DNA from: Pseudomonadota bacterium
Lineage (GTDB): Bacteria > Pseudomonadota > Alphaproteobacteria > Rhizobiales > Rhizobiaceae
NCBI GenBank assembly: GCA_023422735.1
Contig: JAFAGL010000073.1
Coordinates: 1 to 5,771 of the forward strand
DNA length: 5,771 bases
Direction of reading: 5' to 3'
Shown here one piece after another: positions 5,048-5,771 of this stretch. The notes below the pieces were generated by a model. It had not been told where the DNA came from. It searched no databases and saw only the letters and a program-made list of their open reading frames with translations. Made by a program: the position numbers and the translations under genes. Position 1 is the stretch's first letter, and every line of letters begins with the position of its first letter.

Positions 5048-5771
5048 ATGAAGATCAATCGCCAGCCTCAGGCAATGCGGTTCCCGATACGCGTTCGGGG
5101 TTTGTTGCGCTGATCGGCGCGCCGAACGCCGGCAAATCCACGCTGATCAACCAGCTGGTCGGTTCCAAAGTGTCGATCGTCACGCATAAGGTGCAAACGA
5201 CGCGCGCCATTATTCGCGGTGTTGTCACTCAGGATAAGGCGCAGATCGTGTTCGTCGATACGCCGGGGATTTTCCGTCCCCGCCGGCGGCTGGACACCGC
5301 GATGGTGACAACGGCCTGGCGCGGTGCGAAAGATGCCGACCTGATCGTTTTGCTGATCGATGCCGAGCGTGGCATTCGCGGCGATGCCGAGGCGATCCTT
5401 GAAAGCCTGGTCGATGTTCCGCAGCCCAAGATTCTGCTTTTGAACAAGGTTGATCGGGTCAAGCCGGAAAACCTCCTGAAACTGACCGCCGAAGCCAATG
5501 ACAAGGTCGCGTTTACCCGCACTTTCATGATCTCGGCTTTGACCGGCTCTGGCTGCCAGGATTTCCTGAATTACCTTGCCGAAACGCTTCCAGCTGGCCC
5601 CTGGTATTACCCGGAAGATCAGATTTCCGATCTGCCGATGCGCCAGCTCGCGGCGGAAATCACGCGTGAAAAGCTCTTCCTGCGTCTGCATCAGGAACTG
5701 CCCTACGCCTCCCATGTGGAGACGGAAAAATGGGAAGAGCGCAAGGATGGCTCTGTGCGTATCGAGCAGGT
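5044..5771 (+). CDS. era: GTPase Era, ribosome assembly factor (partial, 3' end missing)
   Basis: Era is a Ras-like GTPase with a KH domain that binds the 3' end of 16S rRNA and aids 30S maturation. From ATG 5044 the frame is open to the window end, 242 codons without a stop. The GTPase motifs are in order: G1 GAPNAGKS (25-32), G2 KVQTTR (49-54) with T52-T53, G3 DTPG (72-75), G4 NKVD (134-137) and G5 SAL (164-166). The start of the C-terminal KH region is visible from about residue 200 (RQLAAEITREKLFLRLHQEL). The KH GxxG loop and the C-terminus lie beyond the window; family members are about 300 aa. The ATGA overlap with the rnc stop indicates coupled translation. The rnc-era pairing is widespread in proteobacteria, usually followed by recO, which cannot be seen here. 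Confidence 0.97.
   Translation, partial: MNEDQSPASGNAVPDTRSGFVALIGAPNAGKSTLINQLVGSKVSIVTHKVQTTRAIIRGVVTQDKAQIVFVDTPGIFRPRRRLDTAMVTTAWRGAKDADLIVLLIDAERGIRGDAEAILESLVDVPQPKILLLNKVDRVKPENLLKLTAEANDKVAFTRTFMISALTGSGCQDFLNYLAETLPAGPWYYPEDQISDLPMRQLAAEITREKLFLRLHQELPYASHVETEKWEERKDGSVRIEQ

Noticed and set aside
1..5771. Search for mobile elements, CRISPR arrays, tRNA/rRNA genes, toxin-antitoxin or defence genes
   Set aside because: Nothing supports any of these; the window is a continuous run of conserved housekeeping genes with uniform base use.

Overview
The window looks like a chromosomal housekeeping locus from an alphaproteobacterium of the order Hyphomicrobiales (Rhizobiales), of the Brucella/Rhizobium type. 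I infer this from the moderately GC-rich coding style, the single long Rel/SpoT homologue with an RFKD motif, the RpoZ tail ending in EKSDDF, the sequence style of PyrE, LepB and Era, and the order rpoZ-rsh-pyrE-acpS-lepB-rnc-era. I cannot name genus or species. All genes are on the + strand and nearly all of the sequence is coding. There are no rRNA or tRNA genes, CRISPR arrays, insertion sequences or other signs of transfer.

Layout. Positions 1-98 are the 3' end of rpoZ (RNA polymerase omega). A 123-bp non-coding gap (99-221) follows. It holds a perfect hairpin just after the rpoZ stop, then a strong intrinsic-terminator-like hairpin with a T6 tract ending only 26 bp before the rsh start. 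Then come rsh (222-2438), pyrE (2460-3050, GTG start), acpS (3052-3450), an 83-bp gap with a weak terminator-like stem, lepB (3534-4325), rnc (4325-5047) and era (from 5044, cut by the window end).

How the genes work together. RpoZ and Rsh belong to the stringent response: Rsh makes and degrades (p)ppGpp. PyrE supplies pyrimidine nucleotides and AcpS activates acyl carrier protein for lipid synthesis; they are separated by one base and probably coupled. LepB, RNase III and Era overlap end to end (1 nt and 4 nt). They link protein export, rRNA processing and 30S assembly in one translationally coupled block.

The gene content is ordinary. The most interesting part is the rpoZ-rsh gap. The terminator-like hairpin before rsh has a second upstream copy of its 3'-arm core, which could form a competing helix. 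A 25-codon reading frame runs through the hairpin and ends in an ATGA overlap with the rsh start. This resembles a transcription attenuator with a leader peptide, but it rests on sequence inspection alone. I found no clear evidence of a new multi-gene system.
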